From: an uncultured Rikenellaceae bacterium
GTDB taxonomy: Bacteria; Bacteroidota; Bacteroidia; Bacteroidales; Rikenellaceae
DNA: 64,000 bases
Assembly: GCA_944325305.1 (NCBI GenBank)
Contig: CALUZO010000010.1
Location: 62,001-126,000, forward strand
Direction of reading: 5' to 3'
This document shows positions 34,186 through 43,455 of this stretch, piece by piece. A program made the translations under genes and the position numbers. The notes under the pieces are model-generated. The model did not search any database. It had not been told where the DNA came from and saw only the letters and a list, made by a program, of their open reading frames with translations. Position 1 is the first letter of the stretch, and each line of letters begins with the position of its first letter.

Positions 34186-37100
34186 ATGAGCAGTGCCAAA
34201 TTCAAAGAGTACAAAGGGCTGAATCTGCCCGAAGTAGGCAAGGAAGTGTTGAAACAGTGGGACGAAAGTCATACTTTCGAAAAAAGTATGACCACCCGCA
34301 AAGGTAGGCCCAATTATATTTTCTACGAGGGTCCGCCCTCGGCCAACGGCCATCCTGGCATCCACCACGTACTCGCGCGCACAATCAAAGACATCATCTG
34401 CCGCTACAAGACACAGCAGGGCTTTCTGGTACGCCGCAAGGCTGGCTGGGATACTCACGGTCTTCCGGTAGAACTCGGCGTAGAGAAGAAACTCGGCATC
34501 ACAAAAGAAGACATAGGCAAAAAGATCTCGATCGAAGAGTATAACCGCATATGCCGAGAAGCGGTGATGGAATTCACAAGCGAGTGGGAAGAACTCACCC
34601 GCACCATGGGTTACTGGGTGGATATGCGCGACCCATACGTGACCTATGAAAACAAATACATAGAGTCGGTTTGGTGGAGCCTCAAGCAGCTTTTCGAAAA
34701 AGGATTGCTCTACAAGGGCTACACGATCCAACCCTATTCTCCTGCCGCCGGCACAGGCCTCAGCAACCATGAACTCAACCAACCGGGTTGCTACCGCGAC
34801 GTGAAGGACACTACATGCACTGCACAATTCAAAGTGATCCGCGACGAAAAATCAGAGAAATTGTTCGACGGCATACAGGGCGACCTCTATATTCTGGCAT
34901 GGACGACCACCCCGTGGACTCTTCCGTCCAATACAGCATTGGCAGTCGGTCCGGAACTCGAATACGTTCGCGTTAAGTGCCTCAACCCGTATACCAAAAC
35001 CGAAGAGACGGTTATTCTCGCCAAAGAACTCGTCGGCAGCTACTTCGGACCAAAACAGGCCGGCACATTCGAGATCATGGATGGCACGATGAAAGGCAGA
35101 GAACTGGCAGGCGTGCATTACGAACAGCTTATTCCGTGGGTACGTCCCATGGGCGACTCTTTCCGGGTGATACCGGCCGACTTCGTAACAGTTTCCGACG
35201 GTACCGGAATCGTTCACATAGCACCCACTTTCGGTGCAGACGACGACCGGGCAGGCAAACAAAACGGCATAGTCCCATTGCAGATGATAGACAAGGCCGG
35301 CAAATTCCAGCCAATGGTCGACCGTACAGGCAAGTTCTTCCTTATCGAAGATCTCGATCCGGAATATGTGAAAGAATATGTCGATGTGGAAGCATACAAA
35401 CCATGGGCCGGCAGATTCGTCAAGAACAGTTACGACACAGTGGAACGCAACGACGACGAAACACTCGACGTGGATATAGCCGTGATGCTCAAGGGTAACA
35501 ACCAGGTATTCAGGATAGAAAAGCACACGCACTCATACCCGCACTGCTGGCGCACGGACAAACCGGTGCTTTACTATCCCCTCGACTCGTGGTTCGTACG
35601 CACCACCGCCCTCAAGGATCGCATGGTAGAATTAAACAACACCATAAACTGGAAACCGGCTTCGACCGGTGCCGGACGTTTCGGGAAATGGCTCGAAGGC
35701 CTCGTAGACTGGAATCTGTCCCGTTCGCGCTTCTGGGGAACCCCACTTCCGGTATGGGCCACCGAAGACTACTCCGAACTTAAATGCATCGGTTCAGTCG
35801 CCGAACTCAAGGAAGAGATCGAAAAATCGGTAGCGGCAGGCTTCATGGAATCGAACCCACTGGAAGCATTCACCCCCGGCGACTTCTCGAAAGCCAACTA
35901 CAACGTCTTCGACCTGCACCGCCCGTATGTGGACAAAATAGTGCTCGTATCGAGCAAGGGAGAACGGATGCAGCGCGAAAGCGACCTCATAGACGTATGG
36001 TTCGACAGCGGCTCCATGCCTTATGCACAAGCCCATTACCCGTTCGAAATAAATAGCGAACAGTTCAAACAGGTCTACCCTGCCGATTTCGTGGCCGAAG
36101 GCGTCGATCAAACCCGAGGATGGTTCTTTACCCTCCACGCATTGGGGACAATGCTCTTCGACAGCATTACCTACAAAAACATCATATCGAACGGTTTAGT
36201 GCTCGACAAGAACGGCAACAAAATGAGCAAACGTCTGGGTAACGCGATCGATCCGTTCGAACAGATGGAAAAATACGGACCCGACGCCGTACGCTGGTAT
36301 ATGATAAGCAACTCGCAGCCGTGGGACAACCTGAAATTCGACCCCGATGGCGTCGATGAGGTCCGCCGTAAATTCTTCGGCACCCTATACAACACGTACA
36401 GTTTCTTCGCCCTGTATGCCAACGTAGACGGGTTCACAGGCAGAGAGGATGAAATTCCGATGGACAAACGTCCGGAAATAGACCGCTGGATAATCTCGCT
36501 GCTCAATACGCTGATCAAGGAGGTCACTGCCCGTCTGGAAGACTACGACCCCACCCCGGCAGCCCGACTCATCGAGGATTTCGTAAGCGACAACCTCTCG
36601 AACTGGTATGTCCGTCTGAACCGCAAACGCTTCTGGGGCGGCGAAATGAACGACGACAAACTGGCTGCTTACCAAACCCTCTACACATGCCTCGAAACGG
36701 TATCGATGCTCATGGCTCCGATAGCTCCCTTCATGGCCGACCGCATATTCACCGACCTGAACTCAATGAGCGGCCGACATACTGACGAATCGGTACACCT
36801 CGCAACGTTCCCCAAAGCAGATACGTCACTCATAGACAAGGAACTCGAAGGAATGATGGAAGTGGCACAAAGGGTATCGTCGATGGTACTGGCCCTTCGC
36901 CGCAAGGTAAATATAAAGGTGCGCCAACCCCTCACCAAGATTATCGTGCCGGTACTCGACCCGGAAGTGAAACGCCACATAGAAGCCGTGGAAAACCTCA
37001 TCAAGAACGAGGTGAATATCAAAGAGATCGAACTGATCGAAAATACCGCCGGAATAATTACCAAACGCATCAAGCCCAACTTCAAGACTCTCGGTCCGAA

Positions 37101-37587
37101 GTACGGCAAGCAAATGAAGCAAATATCGGCAACAGTAGCAGATTTCTCGCAGGAGGACATAGCCAAACTCGAAGCCGACGGCGGAATAACGATGAATATA
37201 GACGGGCAGCAGCTTACGACAACCATCGAGGATTTCGAGATCACATCCGAGGATATGCCCGGATGGCTGGTCGCTACCGAAGGCAAACTGACAATAGCCC
37301 TCGACATCACCGTTACCGAAGACCTCCGCAGGGAAGGCGTGGCACGCGAATTGATAAACCGTATCCAAAATATCCGTAAAGACAGCGGATTCGAAGTAAC
37401 CGACAAGATACGAGTAGCGATCGGCACAGACGAATTCGTCAACGGCGCTGTAACAGACTTCGGAGATTATATAGCCACCCAGACTCTTGCGCTCGAAGTG
37501 AAACTCTCGGAAAAACCTGAAGGAGACTTTATTAATGTTGCCGAGATAGACGAACATAACGTAACGATTGCTGTCACAAAGATTTAA
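34186..37587 (+). CDS. ileS: Isoleucyl-tRNA synthetase, eukaryote-like (type 2)
   Basis: IleRS charges tRNA-Ile and edits misactivated valine. The 1133-residue length, well above the ~930 of E. coli IleRS, and the N-terminal signature GPPSANGHPGIHH (the HIGH region, about residues 46-58) mark the eukaryote-like type 2 clade common in Bacteroidota. That clade is known for low sensitivity to mupirocin. The CP1 editing domain follows (TWTTPWTLPSNTAL, GTGIVHIAPTFGADD). The KMSKS loop is NKMSKRLGN (about 678). The long C-terminal region is of the type 2 form. The downstream DksA-like gene is 128 nt away on the same strand. Confidence 0.98.
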   Translation: MSSAKFKEYKGLNLPEVGKEVLKQWDESHTFEKSMTTRKGRPNYIFYEGPPSANGHPGIHHVLARTIKDIICRYKTQQGFLVRRKAGWDTHGLPVELGVEKKLGITKEDIGKKISIEEYNRICREAVMEFTSEWEELTRTMGYWVDMRDPYVTYENKYIESVWWSLKQLFEKGLLYKGYTIQPYSPAAGTGLSNHELNQPGCYRDVKDTTCTAQFKVIRDEKSEKLFDGIQGDLYILAWTTTPWTLPSNTALAVGPELEYVRVKCLNPYTKTEETVILAKELVGSYFGPKQAGTFEIMDGTMKGRELAGVHYEQLIPWVRPMGDSFRVIPADFVTVSDGTGIVHIAPTFGADDDRAGKQNGIVPLQMIDKAGKFQPMVDRTGKFFLIEDLDPEYVKEYVDVEAYKPWAGRFVKNSYDTVERNDDETLDVDIAVMLKGNNQVFRIEKHTHSYPHCWRTDKPVLYYPLDSWFVRTTALKDRMVELNNTINWKPASTGAGRFGKWLEGLVDWNLSRSRFWGTPLPVWATEDYSELKCIGSVAELKEEIEKSVAAGFMESNPLEAFTPGDFSKANYNVFDLHRPYVDKIVLVSSKGERMQRESDLIDVWFDSGSMPYAQAHYPFEINSEQFKQVYPADFVAEGVDQTRGWFFTLHALGTMLFDSITYKNIISNGLVLDKNGNKMSKRLGNAIDPFEQMEKYGPDAVRWYMISNSQPWDNLKFDPDGVDEVRRKFFGTLYNTYSFFALYANVDGFTGREDEIPMDKRPEIDRWIISLLNTLIKEVTARLEDYDPTPAARLIEDFVSDNLSNWYVRLNRKRFWGGEMNDDKLAAYQTLYTCLETVSMLMAPIAPFMADRIFTDLNSMSGRHTDESVHLATFPKADTSLIDKELEGMMEVAQRVSSMVLALRRKVNIKVRQPLTKIIVPVLDPEVKRHIEAVENLIKNEVNIKEIELIENTAGIITKRIKPNFKTLGPKYGKQMKQISATVADFSQEDIAKLEADGGITMNIDGQQLTTTIEDFEITSEDMPGWLVATEGKLTIALDITVTEDLRREGVARELINRIQNIRKDSGFEVTDKIRVAIGTDEFVNGAVTDFGDYIATQTLALEVKLSEKPEGDFINVAEIDEHNVTIAVTKI

Positions 37588-37715
37588 CCTTAGAAGCATC
37601 CGACAATGCTATTGAAGGCGTGGCCCCAGCTTCCGCCAACGGTCGAAAAAGAGTAAAAACAGGATATTATATCGAAAATATTTATTATATTTAAGGAACC
37701 TAAAAACTTACGATT

Positions 37716-38102
37716 ATGGCAGAGGTTGAAAAGACACGCTATTCGGACGAAGAACTTGCGGAATTCAAAGCGATCATACTCGACAAACTCGAAAAGGCAA
37801 AAGCAGATTACGACCTGCTGCGCGCCACCATAACCCATACTTCGAGCAACGACACGGAAGATACCTCGCCCACGTTCAAGGTATTGGAAGAGGGGGCTGC
37901 AACGCTCTCAAAAGAGGAATCGGGTAGACTTGCACAACGCCAGTTGAAATTCATCCAACACCTCGAGGCTGCTCTCGTGCGCGTAGAGAACAAAACATAC
38001 GGCATTTGCCGTGAAACAGGCAAACTTATCCCGAAAGAACGCCTCAAGATAGTTCCCCACGCAACATTGTGCATAGAGGTAAAGGAAAACGAACGCAAAT
38101 AA
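37716..38102 (+). CDS. DksA/TraR-like protein with a degenerate zinc finger
   Basis: This 128-residue protein has a predicted coiled-coil hairpin (about 10-90) and a C-terminal globule resembling the DksA/TraR C4 zinc-finger domain (NKTYGICRETGKLIPKERL then VPHATLCIEV). Only the first and third cysteines remain: Cys98 and Cys119. The second and fourth positions are Thr101 and Val122, at exactly the canonical spacing, so a normal C4 zinc site cannot form. DksA-family proteins bind the RNA polymerase secondary channel and modulate transcription; whether this one does is inference. It follows ileS, an arrangement seen in other Bacteroidota, and is closed by a good terminator. Confidence 0.88.
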   Translation: MAEVEKTRYSDEELAEFKAIILDKLEKAKADYDLLRATITHTSSNDTEDTSPTFKVLEEGAATLSKEESGRLAQRQLKFIQHLEAALVRVENKTYGICRETGKLIPKERLKIVPHATLCIEVKENERK

Positions 38103-38144
38103 GCATTTAATCGTCGAATAAGACACAATGCAGTAAAACAATAT

Positions 38145-38176
38145 TACGGCACAGTCAATTCTGTGCCGTATTTTTT
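38145..38176 (+). terminator. Terminator of ileS-dksA-like unit
   Basis: TACGGCACAG and CTGTGCCGTA arms with a 6-nt loop are followed by TTTTTT. Confidence 0.9.
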
Positions 38177-38596
38177 ATGTCGCCCTATCCGTTTTGCATC
38201 ACCATTTTCCTGACAATGTTGACAAGAAACTTTCCGACGAAATACTCTGCGACCAATGTCCGCATGTCGATCATTCTGAAGCGGACAGACCGTATCGGCC
38301 ATGTCGTCTGCAACGATAAAACCGGACCAACCGCCCCGCACTCTCGGAAATGCCTTAACGAAATGTTCGAGCCGTCATCCATGCAACCGTATTGTCAATC
38401 GCCCGGCGCCGGGACTTTCACACCGTATAAGAGATACGCAAGCATCACCACAAGATATTACACACCCGGAACACGAAACGCTCCATAGCAATTAGCCCAT
38501 ACACTCCATGTCGACGCGAAATAAATGCAGGACGAGAATGATGCCCAAAATAGAGAGAACAGATCCTATAAAAAAACGATATAATTTCTCCCGTCC

Positions 38597-38628
38597 TTTC
38601 TGCCAAATGTAAAATTACACTACCTTTA
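38597..38628 (+). promoter_or_regulatory. Probable promoter immediately before rnhA
   Basis: TTTC (38597-38600), a 20-nt spacer and TACCTTTA (38621-38628) form a -33/-7 pair with one mismatch in each element. Only 8 nt remain before the ATG. Confidence 0.45.
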
Positions 38629-38636
38629 CCTCCGCT

Positions 38637-39107
38637 ATGTCACCAAGAGTCATTATATATACCGATGGGTCGGCGCTCGGGAATCCCGGGCCGGGCGGAT
38701 ACGGTGTAGTGCTGCTCGCACCCCCCAACCATCGTAAAGAGATCAGTGAGGGATTCAGGCTCACGACCAACAACCGGATGGAACTCATGGCTGTATGCGT
38801 CGGATTAGAAGCTCTGAAGGTCCCATGCGACGTCACAATATATTCCGATTCGAAATATGTCGTCGACGCGGTGGAAAAGGGCTGGCTGAGAAGCTGGGTC
38901 GCCAAAAGGTTCAAGGACAAAAAAAACCCGGACCTGTGGATACGGTATCTGAAAGCGGCCGAACGACATAACGTAAGTTTCGTATGGGTCAAAGGCCATG
39001 CGAACAACATCGAGAACGAACGCTGCGACAGAATGGCCGTAGCTGCAGCAAACGGAACATCGCTCGCCGAGGACACGGGATACTCCCCGGAAGAATGTGT
39101 CAGGTGA
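38637..39107 (+). CDS. rnhA: Ribonuclease HI
   Basis: RNase HI cuts the RNA strand of RNA-DNA hybrids, removing R-loops and primers. The 156-residue protein matches E. coli RNase HI (155 aa). The catalytic carboxylates are visible: [18 protein letters not shown] (Asp9 or 10 region), [11 protein letters not shown] (Glu), [11 protein letters not shown] (Asp), and the final Asp in NERCDRMAV. The handle region is present ([12 protein letters not shown]), as is the conserved [10 protein letters not shown] loop with the active-site His. It is monocistronic, and its promoter lies so close to the ATG that the mRNA leader should be only a few bases. Confidence 0.97.
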   Translation: MSPRVIIYTDGSALGNPGPGGYGVVLLAPPNHRKEISEGFRLTTNNRMELMAVCVGLEALKVPCDVTIYSDSKYVVDAVEKGWLRSWVAKRFKDKKNPDLWIRYLKAAERHNVSFVWVKGHANNIENERCDRMAVAAANGTSLAEDTGYSPEECVR

Positions 39108-39762
39108 TCCGGAAGATGTATAACAGGTAAAAAATCACCGAAAAAACAGGACCCGCACCCTGAACCGGACTGCACGACATTCGAACGATCTATATACCGA
39201 TGTATCTAAACGGAATATTTGTCGAATCTGCCTGTCAGTACGCATGGCAAATACCGTTCGAACGGGGGTATTCGGAGTACAGCCGATATAAAAAACCAGC
39301 GATACATACCGCTCTTCTTCGGTTGGATATGCACAAGCCTCTTCATAAAGTCGCATCCGTCGGGATTCGACACCCTCAGTTTTTTCTGTTCTGAGTCCAC
39401 CTTATGCAGATGCCAATCAACGGTTATGTCAACCTGCCGCACGACAAAAGACAAACAGCCGATGCTGCATCCCGTAAACAAGTAATAGGTCCAAGATTTA
39501 TATGTCCGTCCAAACAAAAAGAGGGCATCCCGCAACCCAAGAAAGCACGACCGCATAAAGCGGTGGCTACCCTCGCTGCAGAGCTAATTCAGCGCAACCC
39601 GGAGACATTATCTCATAAAACGCACCAAGCCTCATAATACAATTCGGCAAGATCGCTACCGACGAAATACTCAATACTTGCAGACAAAACTCCCGAATTC
39701 CCCGCCGTACAACCCTCTCATGTGTATCATCCGCCGTAATGCTCTTCGGAGGCTCGTCTGGT
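39108..39762. other. 650-bp gene-poor stretch between convergent rnhA and esterase genes
   Basis: Several overlapping open frames of 60-115 codons exist on both strands, none with a recognisable motif or a plausible upstream promoter. I treat the region as non-coding or as an unrecognisably decayed gene. Confidence 0.45.
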
Positions 39763-40605
39763 TCATTCAGCAAATCCTATCGATATGTATTTCAATACCT
39801 CATGCAAACTCTGCTGCCAATAGAGCCAGTTATGTACCCCGTCACGAATGCGGAACTGCACAGGAATCTTCTTCTCTCTCATTTTCTGAAGCAGTTCGAT
39901 ATTGCCATCGAGCAGGAAGTCGTCATCGCCGCAATCGACATACCACCTTACAGAACGAATCGCATCGAGCTGTTCTGGTGTGGCATTATCCAGAATAAGT
40001 ATAGGCGAGTGAGGTGCCGCATCTTTCCACAATCCCTCTTGCGGCATATTTTCGAATCCGCCCACCAAACCGCTCAGCGGACACGCGGAAGAGAACATCT
40101 CTGGATGCCGCATGGCATATACCGTAGTGCCTCCACCACCCATCGACAGTCCGGCTATCGCACGCGAACCTTTGTCTTTGCTGATACGGTAGGTCTTCTC
40201 TATGAAAGGTATGAATTCCTGGAAAAAGAAGTCTTCGTACGGCCAGTCGGGCATATTGAAGTAGCCCATATTTTTCCCCATGTTATTGAGCTCTATTCCC
40301 CGTGCGTCGGGCATAACTATTATCATAGGCAGCGCAAAACCGGCACGTATCTCCTGATCGGCTATGGCCTGCACACTACCTTTATCCACCCATGCCCTGA
40401 AAGTATCGCTGGCCCCGTGAAGCAGATAGAGCACAGGGTATTCCACCCCGCTGTATTCATATCCGTCAGGAAGATATACGGCATAAGGTTTTGTCACTCC
40501 GAGAATACGGCTCTCCATTTCACCGTTTTTCACTGTACTTGCATTGATGAAACCCACCCCTGCAAACAGAGCCACTATAAGGGCAAATGAGATTTTTCGT
40601 AGCAT
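39763..40605 (-). CDS. Secreted esterase of the esterase D / feruloyl esterase-like family
   Basis: This is a 280-residue alpha/beta-hydrolase with a signal peptide (ALIVALFAGVGFINAS, cleaved near residue 22). It matches the putative-esterase family that includes carbohydrate acetyl and feruloyl esterases and mycolyltransferases. KPYAVYLPDGYE and YPVLYLLHGASD open the fold. IAGLSMGGGGT carries the catalytic Ser. CGDDDFLLD probably supplies the Asp. DGVHNWLYW supplies the His. In gut Bacteroidota such enzymes deacetylate or deferuloylate plant polysaccharides; the substrate here is unknown. It stands alone, though the GH43 lipoprotein at 32209 could be a functional partner. Confidence 0.9.
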   Translation of the reverse strand: MLRKISFALIVALFAGVGFINASTVKNGEMESRILGVTKPYAVYLPDGYEYSGVEYPVLYLLHGASDTFRAWVDKGSVQAIADQEIRAGFALPMIIVMPDARGIELNNMGKNMGYFNMPDWPYEDFFFQEFIPFIEKTYRISKDKGSRAIAGLSMGGGGTTVYAMRHPEMFSSACPLSGLVGGFENMPQEGLWKDAAPHSPILILDNATPEQLDAIRSVRWYVDCGDDDFLLDGNIELLQKMREKKIPVQFRIRDGVHNWLYWQQSLHEVLKYISIGFAE

Positions 40606-40629
40606 GGCATTATAGTTTTAGGATCACTA

Positions 40630-40637
40630 CAAATATA
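40630..40637 (-). promoter_or_regulatory. Probable -7 box for the esterase gene
   Basis: The minus strand reads TATATTTG, 24 nt upstream of the ATG. A TTTG lies 23 nt further upstream, slightly beyond the usual spacing. Confidence 0.5.
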
Positions 40638-40764
40638 ATCAAAAGGCGAGAGAGATCGTGCAAATTCATTTGCAAAGATGCCGAGCCGCCTCCTGTATTC
40701 TTCAAATATAAAATTATTTTGGATGCGTTACCCTCAACGATTCTGAAATATAAGCGGGATTTAT

Positions 40765-40772
40765 TAACTTTG
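40765..40772 (+). promoter_or_regulatory. Probable -7 box for folD
   Basis: TAACTTTG matches TAnnTTTG exactly, 20 nt before the folD ATG. Confidence 0.5.
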
Positions 40773-40792
40773 CACACAAAATAACGCGAACC

Positions 40793-41674
40793 ATGACCAT
40801 AATCGACGGGAAAGAAGTGTCGGCCGCACTCAAAAAAGAGATTGCCGCAGAAGTAGAAAAAATAAAGGCCGAAGGGGGCAAAATACCATACCTCGTAGCC
40901 ATACTCGTAGGCAACGATGGCGCCAGCCAGACCTATGTGGGCCACAAGGAAAAGATGTGTGCCGAAGTTGGCTTCCGCTCCCAGGTGCTTCGTCTGCCAG
41001 AGGAGACGACCGAAGCAGAACTGCTCCGAAAGGTGGATCGTCTGAACCATGATCCGGAAGTCGACGGATTCATAGTGCAACTGCCTCTTCCCAAACATAT
41101 CGACGAACAGAAAGTGATCGAAGCCATCGACCCGAGAAAAGACGTTGACGGTTTTCATCCGGAAAACGCCGGACGTATGGTTACGGGGCTTCCGGCATTT
41201 CTGCCCGCAACTCCCGACGGCATACTGGCCCTTTTGCGCTACTACAAGATCGAAACCGCAGGCAAGCATTGTGTGGTTATCGGCCGCAGCAATATCGTGG
41301 GGCGCCCGATGGCAAACCTTTTGTCGCAAAAAGGCTGGGACTGCACGGTTACCATGTGCCACTCGCGGACCAAAGATCTGGCCTCTGTCGTGGCAACGGG
41401 CGACATTGTCATCGCAGCCCTGGGCAAAGCCGAATTTGTTACTGCCGACATGATCAAACCCGGAGCCGTGGTCATTGACGTAGGTATTACCCGCGTGCCG
41501 AGCGACAAGACCAAAAGCGGATGGAAACTCCTGGGCGACGTCAAGTTCGATGAAGTGGCGCCGAAATGCAGCTATATAACTCCGGTTCCCGGAGGCGTAG
41601 GCCCCATGACCATAATATCCCTCATGCGGAACACACTGAAGGCCGGCAAAGGAGAGGTCTATCCGAAATTATAA
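40793..41674 (+). CDS. folD: Bifunctional methylenetetrahydrofolate dehydrogenase / cyclohydrolase
   Basis: FolD interconverts 5,10-methylene-, methenyl- and 10-formyl-THF, supplying formyl groups for purines and initiator tRNA. The 293-residue protein has the signatures [15 protein letters not shown] (with the catalytic Lys), [43 protein letters not shown] (NADP site) and [11 protein letters not shown]. The length is typical. It is a single gene with its own promoter box. Its products link to gcvT and metF elsewhere in the window. Confidence 0.98.
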   Translation: MTIIDGKEVSAALKKEIAAEVEKIKAEGGKIPYLVAILVGNDGASQTYVGHKEKMCAEVGFRSQVLRLPEETTEAELLRKVDRLNHDPEVDGFIVQLPLPKHIDEQKVIEAIDPRKDVDGFHPENAGRMVTGLPAFLPATPDGILALLRYYKIETAGKHCVVIGRSNIVGRPMANLLSQKGWDCTVTMCHSRTKDLASVVATGDIVIAALGKAEFVTADMIKPGAVVIDVGITRVPSDKTKSGWKLLGDVKFDEVAPKCSYITPVPGGVGPMTIISLMRNTLKAGKGEVYPKL

Positions 41675-41692
41675 ATAATATACGCATAGCTT

Positions 41693-41734
41693 ATGAGACA
41701 GGCCATAATGGAATCCCATTATGGCCTGTCTCAT
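41693..41734 (+). terminator. Long perfect hairpin after folD, without U-tract
   Basis: ATGAGACAGGCCATAATGG (41693-41711) pairs perfectly with 41716-41734, a 19-bp stem with a 4-nt loop. It lies 18 nt past the folD stop. Only TTGTC follows, so it is not a classic intrinsic terminator and may stabilise the 3' end instead. Confidence 0.6.
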
Positions 41735-41966
41735 TGTCAATATGGCAAGTTCCATGCAACAACCACAAAACACCCCGAATCTCAACGACTCTTTCTCGAA
41801 TAAACTATCGTCACATACAACCACCTCGCAACGCCGTCTCCCTGCAATTTTCCTAGTTCACCCAGGCAGAAATACCGGACCCCACATGCCCGTTCCACGA
41901 AAAAAGCCGATTGCATAGCGAGATCATAACCCATAAAAGCGGTCTCTGCTGTCAATACTGCAACAA

Positions 41967-41998
41967 AAAGTCCGGAGATTTTTACATCTCCGGACTTT
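41967..41998 (-). terminator. Terminator of ffh
   Basis: On the minus strand AAAGTCCGGAGAT and ATCTCCGGACTTT arms enclose a 6-nt loop and are followed by TTGTTG. It lies 20 nt past the ffh stop. Confidence 0.88.
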
Positions 41999-42018
41999 AA
42001 AACATCACGCAGCATAGA

Positions 42019-43344
42019 TTACCTTCGGCGCATTTTTGGCATTTTGGGTATTTTACCACCGCTTGCGACCGATTTCATCATCTTGCGGGTCTCTTCGAAC
42101 TGCTTCATCAGCCTATTGACTTCGGTTACAGTTGTGCCGCTACCGGCAGCTATGCGTTGACGGCGCGAGGCATTGATTATCGAAGGATTCGCTCTCTCGG
42201 CCGGACTCATAGAATAAATTATAGCCTCTATCTGCTTGAAAGCATCCTCTTTTATCTCCACATCCCTCATCATCTTACCTACCCCTGGAATCATGGAAAC
42301 GAGATCTTTCATGCTCCCCATTTTTTTGATCTGATTTATCTGATTCAGAAAATCGTTGAAATCGAACTGATCCTTAACCAAGCGTTTTTTGATTCGGCGT
42401 GCTTCCTCTTCGTCGAACTGCTCCTGCGCGCGTTCCACAAGCGAGATGACATCACCCATACCCAAAATACGATCGGCCATACGTTCGGGATGGAACACCT
42501 GCAACGCATCCATTTTCTCACCGGCGCTTATGAACTTGATAGGCTTGTTCACCACGGCCCTGATGGAAATGGCGGCACCGCCACGAGTATCACCATCCAG
42601 TTTTGTAAGTACAACCCCGTCGAAGTCGAGCCTGTCGTTGAATTCCTTTGCGGTGTTGACCGCATCCTGACCGGTCATCGAGTCCACTACGAACAGCGTT
42701 TCCGAAGGATTGACGGCCTTTTTGATAGCCGTAATCTCCTGCATCATCTGTTCGTCCACCGCCAGTCGGCCGGCCGTGTCGACTATCACCGTATTCAGTC
42801 CCTTGCTACGGGCATATTTTATCGCATTCTCGGCAATCTTGACCGGATCTTTACTCCCCTCTTCGGTGTACACCTCCACCCCTACCTGCTCGCCGAGTAT
42901 CTTGAGCTGGTCGATAGCCGCCGGACGATAGACATCGCCTGCCACCAGCAGAACGCCACGACCGCGCTTACTCTTGATGAAGGATGCGAGTTTACCCGAG
43001 AAGGTCGTCTTACCGGAACCCTGCAAACCCGCAATAAGTATAACGGCCGGACTACCCTCGAGTTTGATGTCGGTCATGGTACCGCCCATAAGTCGGGCAA
43101 GTTCGTCCCGGACGATCTTGGTCATCATCTGGCCCGGTTTGACCGATTTCAACACATCCGATCCCATAGCCTTCACCTTCACCTCGTCGGTAAAGTTCTT
43201 GGCTACCTTGTAGTTCACGTCAGCATCGACCAGAGCACGACGTATTTCTTTCATGGTTTCGGCCACGTTTATCTCTGTAATGCGGCCTTCGCCCTTCAAT
43301 ATCTTAAACGACCTCTCAAGTTTATCGGTAAGGTTTTCGAACAT
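42019..43344 (-). CDS. ffh: Signal recognition particle protein Ffh (SRP54)
   Basis: Ffh binds signal peptides at the ribosome and targets them to the membrane with FtsY. The 441-residue protein has the N domain (1 to ~90), then the G domain with GLQGSGKTTFSGKLA (P-loop), DTAGRLAVDEQMM, TKLDGDTRGGAA and the closing FISAGEKMDALQVF. The methionine-rich M domain runs from about 300 (MGSMKDLVSMIPGVGKMMRD, RRQRIAAGSGTTVTEVN). It ends in the short basic tail MPKMRRR. A TATCTTTG box lies 24 nt upstream. The partner 4.5S RNA gene was not found in this window. Confidence 0.98.
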   Translation of the reverse strand: MFENLTDKLERSFKILKGEGRITEINVAETMKEIRRALVDADVNYKVAKNFTDEVKVKAMGSDVLKSVKPGQMMTKIVRDELARLMGGTMTDIKLEGSPAVILIAGLQGSGKTTFSGKLASFIKSKRGRGVLLVAGDVYRPAAIDQLKILGEQVGVEVYTEEGSKDPVKIAENAIKYARSKGLNTVIVDTAGRLAVDEQMMQEITAIKKAVNPSETLFVVDSMTGQDAVNTAKEFNDRLDFDGVVLTKLDGDTRGGAAISIRAVVNKPIKFISAGEKMDALQVFHPERMADRILGMGDVISLVERAQEQFDEEEARRIKKRLVKDQFDFNDFLNQINQIKKMGSMKDLVSMIPGVGKMMRDVEIKEDAFKQIEAIIYSMSPAERANPSIINASRRQRIAAGSGTTVTEVNRLMKQFEETRKMMKSVASGGKIPKMPKMRRR

Positions 43345-43368
43345 TTTTTCAGATTTTTTATCAGGCTA

Positions 43369-43376
43369 CAAAGATA
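43369..43376 (-). promoter_or_regulatory. Probable -7 box for ffh
   Basis: The minus strand reads TATCTTTG, an exact TAnnTTTG match 24 nt upstream of the ffh ATG. Confidence 0.5.
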
Positions 43377-43390
43377 ACTATTTTAGATAG

Positions 43391-43423
43391 AAAAAAAACG
43401 GGCGGACTTTCTTGTCCGCCCGT
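43391..43423 (-). terminator. Terminator of the methylmalonyl-CoA epimerase gene
   Basis: On the minus strand ACGGGCGGAC and GTCCGCCCGT arms enclose a 6-nt loop and are followed by TTTTTTT. It lies just upstream of the ffh promoter. Confidence 0.9.
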
Positions 43424-43455
43424 AACGCGTAAACCAATTTATAAAATTATTCCGA

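Larger units (their letters stand above)
38103..38636. other. Gene-poor stretch after the DksA-like gene
   Basis: Apart from the terminator at 38145-38176 and the rnhA promoter at its end, I see nothing coding in these ~530 bases. No signal peptidase II (lspA) or remnant of it is visible where other Bacteroidota may carry that gene. Confidence 0.5.

Noticed and set aside
39206..39556. 116-codon minus-strand frame in the rnhA-esterase gap
   Set aside because: Part of it looks protein-like (HLHKVDSEQKKLRVSNPDG), but other frames of similar length overlap it on the opposite strand and there is no promoter or family match. I would call it only if conserved in relatives.
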